Assembly (NCBI RefSeq): GCF_000485595.1
Contig: NW_014578591.1
Span: 32,322 to 52,321 of the forward strand
Direction: 5' to 3'
DNA length: 20,000 bases
Origin: Priapulus caudatus
Lineage: Eukaryota > Priapulida > Priapulimorpha > Priapulimorphida > Priapulidae
Made by a program: the position numbers and the translations under genes. Of the stretch, positions 19,481 through 20,000 are shown one piece after another. Position 1 is the stretch's first letter. Each line of letters starts with the position of its first letter. Below the pieces are notes generated by a model. It made no database searches. It worked only from the letters and a program-made list of their open reading frames with translations, and was not told the origin of the DNA.

Positions 19481-19937
19481 ATAGATAGATAGAAATACGA
19501 TAAGTAGATAGATAGATCGATCGATCGATAGATAGATAGATAGATAAATAGATTAGATTGATAAATGGAGGATTGATAGATAGATAGATAGAGTACGATA
19601 TGATAAGATAGATAGATATGAATAGATAGATAAGATAGATAGATAGATGAAAGATAGATTGATAGCTGGTAGAATAGATACGCATAGATACTGATAGATA
19701 GATAGATAATAGATAGATAGTTAGATAGATTAGATAGATAGTAGTAGATAATTAGATAGATAGATTAGTGATAGATACGATAGATAACAGACTAGATAGA
19801 TAGATCGATAGATAAGATAGATAGGATAGATAGATAGATAGATAAGATAGACTGTGATAGTTAGATAGATAGATAGATAGATGAGATAGAAGATAGATAG
19901 GATAATACGATACGATAGATAGATAAGTTAGATACGA

Positions 19938-19968
<31 letters not shown>

Positions 19969-20000
19969 TGATAGATAATAAGATAGAGTAGATAGTATAG
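19181..20000 (+). repeat. Long (GATA)n array (copy B, cut by the window end)
   Basis: Partner of 7441-8312, reaching the equivalent of about 8270. The spaced ATCGATCGAT interruptions are in register with copy A (spacings 65, 89, 74 against 63, 92, 77). Confidence 0.95.

Overview
This is eukaryotic, almost certainly animal, non-coding DNA. I found no protein-coding gene, rRNA, tRNA or CRISPR array that I can support. About 40% of the window is simple repeat: (GA)n/(CT)n, (CA)n/(TG)n and (GATA)n. The remaining islands are CpG-rich in places. Undepleted CpG, abundant GA/CA/GATA microsatellites and short AT islands suit an arthropod (an ant- or wasp-like genome would fit) or another invertebrate. 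I recognise nothing that fixes the taxon.

The dominant fact is a head-to-tail duplication. Bases 1 to about 8310 (copy A) recur in the same order and orientation from about 11165 to the window end (copy B). Copy B ends inside the last repeat array, matching about position 8270 of copy A. The offset is about 11113 at the left and about 11750 at the right. It grows because copy B has a longer CA block, a longer CT block with a roughly 300-base GC-rich stretch that copy A lacks, and many one-base differences. Copy A starts inside a GA tract, and copy B is preceded by a GA tract of about 500 bases. The simplest unit is therefore GA tract + 8.26 kb + the 2.35 kb middle segment (8311-10660), a period near 11.1 kb. 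Copies differ mainly by scattered single-base insertions and deletions, also inside non-repetitive sequence, which looks like uncorrected long-read error. The window may be a real tandem array, a false duplication of two haplotypes, or a circular molecule read through almost twice.

Layout of one unit, in copy A coordinates: GA end (1-52); complex sequence with an AT hairpin (53-1137); CA array (1138-1318); CT array (1475-1890); 210-base island; GA array (2100-2418); 2.2 kb complex segment with a CpG-rich, promoter-like core (2419-4644); GA then GATA array (4645-5055); island ending in an A-rich tail and a 210-base AT island (5056-5652); segment with a TATA-like box (5653-6206); GA, TG, 190-base island, CA (6207-7145); short island; GATA array (7441-8312); CT array (8439-8608); 2 kb middle segment with an 18-base RFX X-box-like palindrome (8624-10660); GA array (10661-11164).

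With no supported genes there is no pathway to describe. The noteworthy points are the long-period duplication, the mirrored CT/GA and TG/CA arrays around short islands, the preserved internal register of the GATA array, and a few palindromic transcription-factor-type motifs. Where copy B breaks a motif, sequencing error is as good an explanation as evolution.
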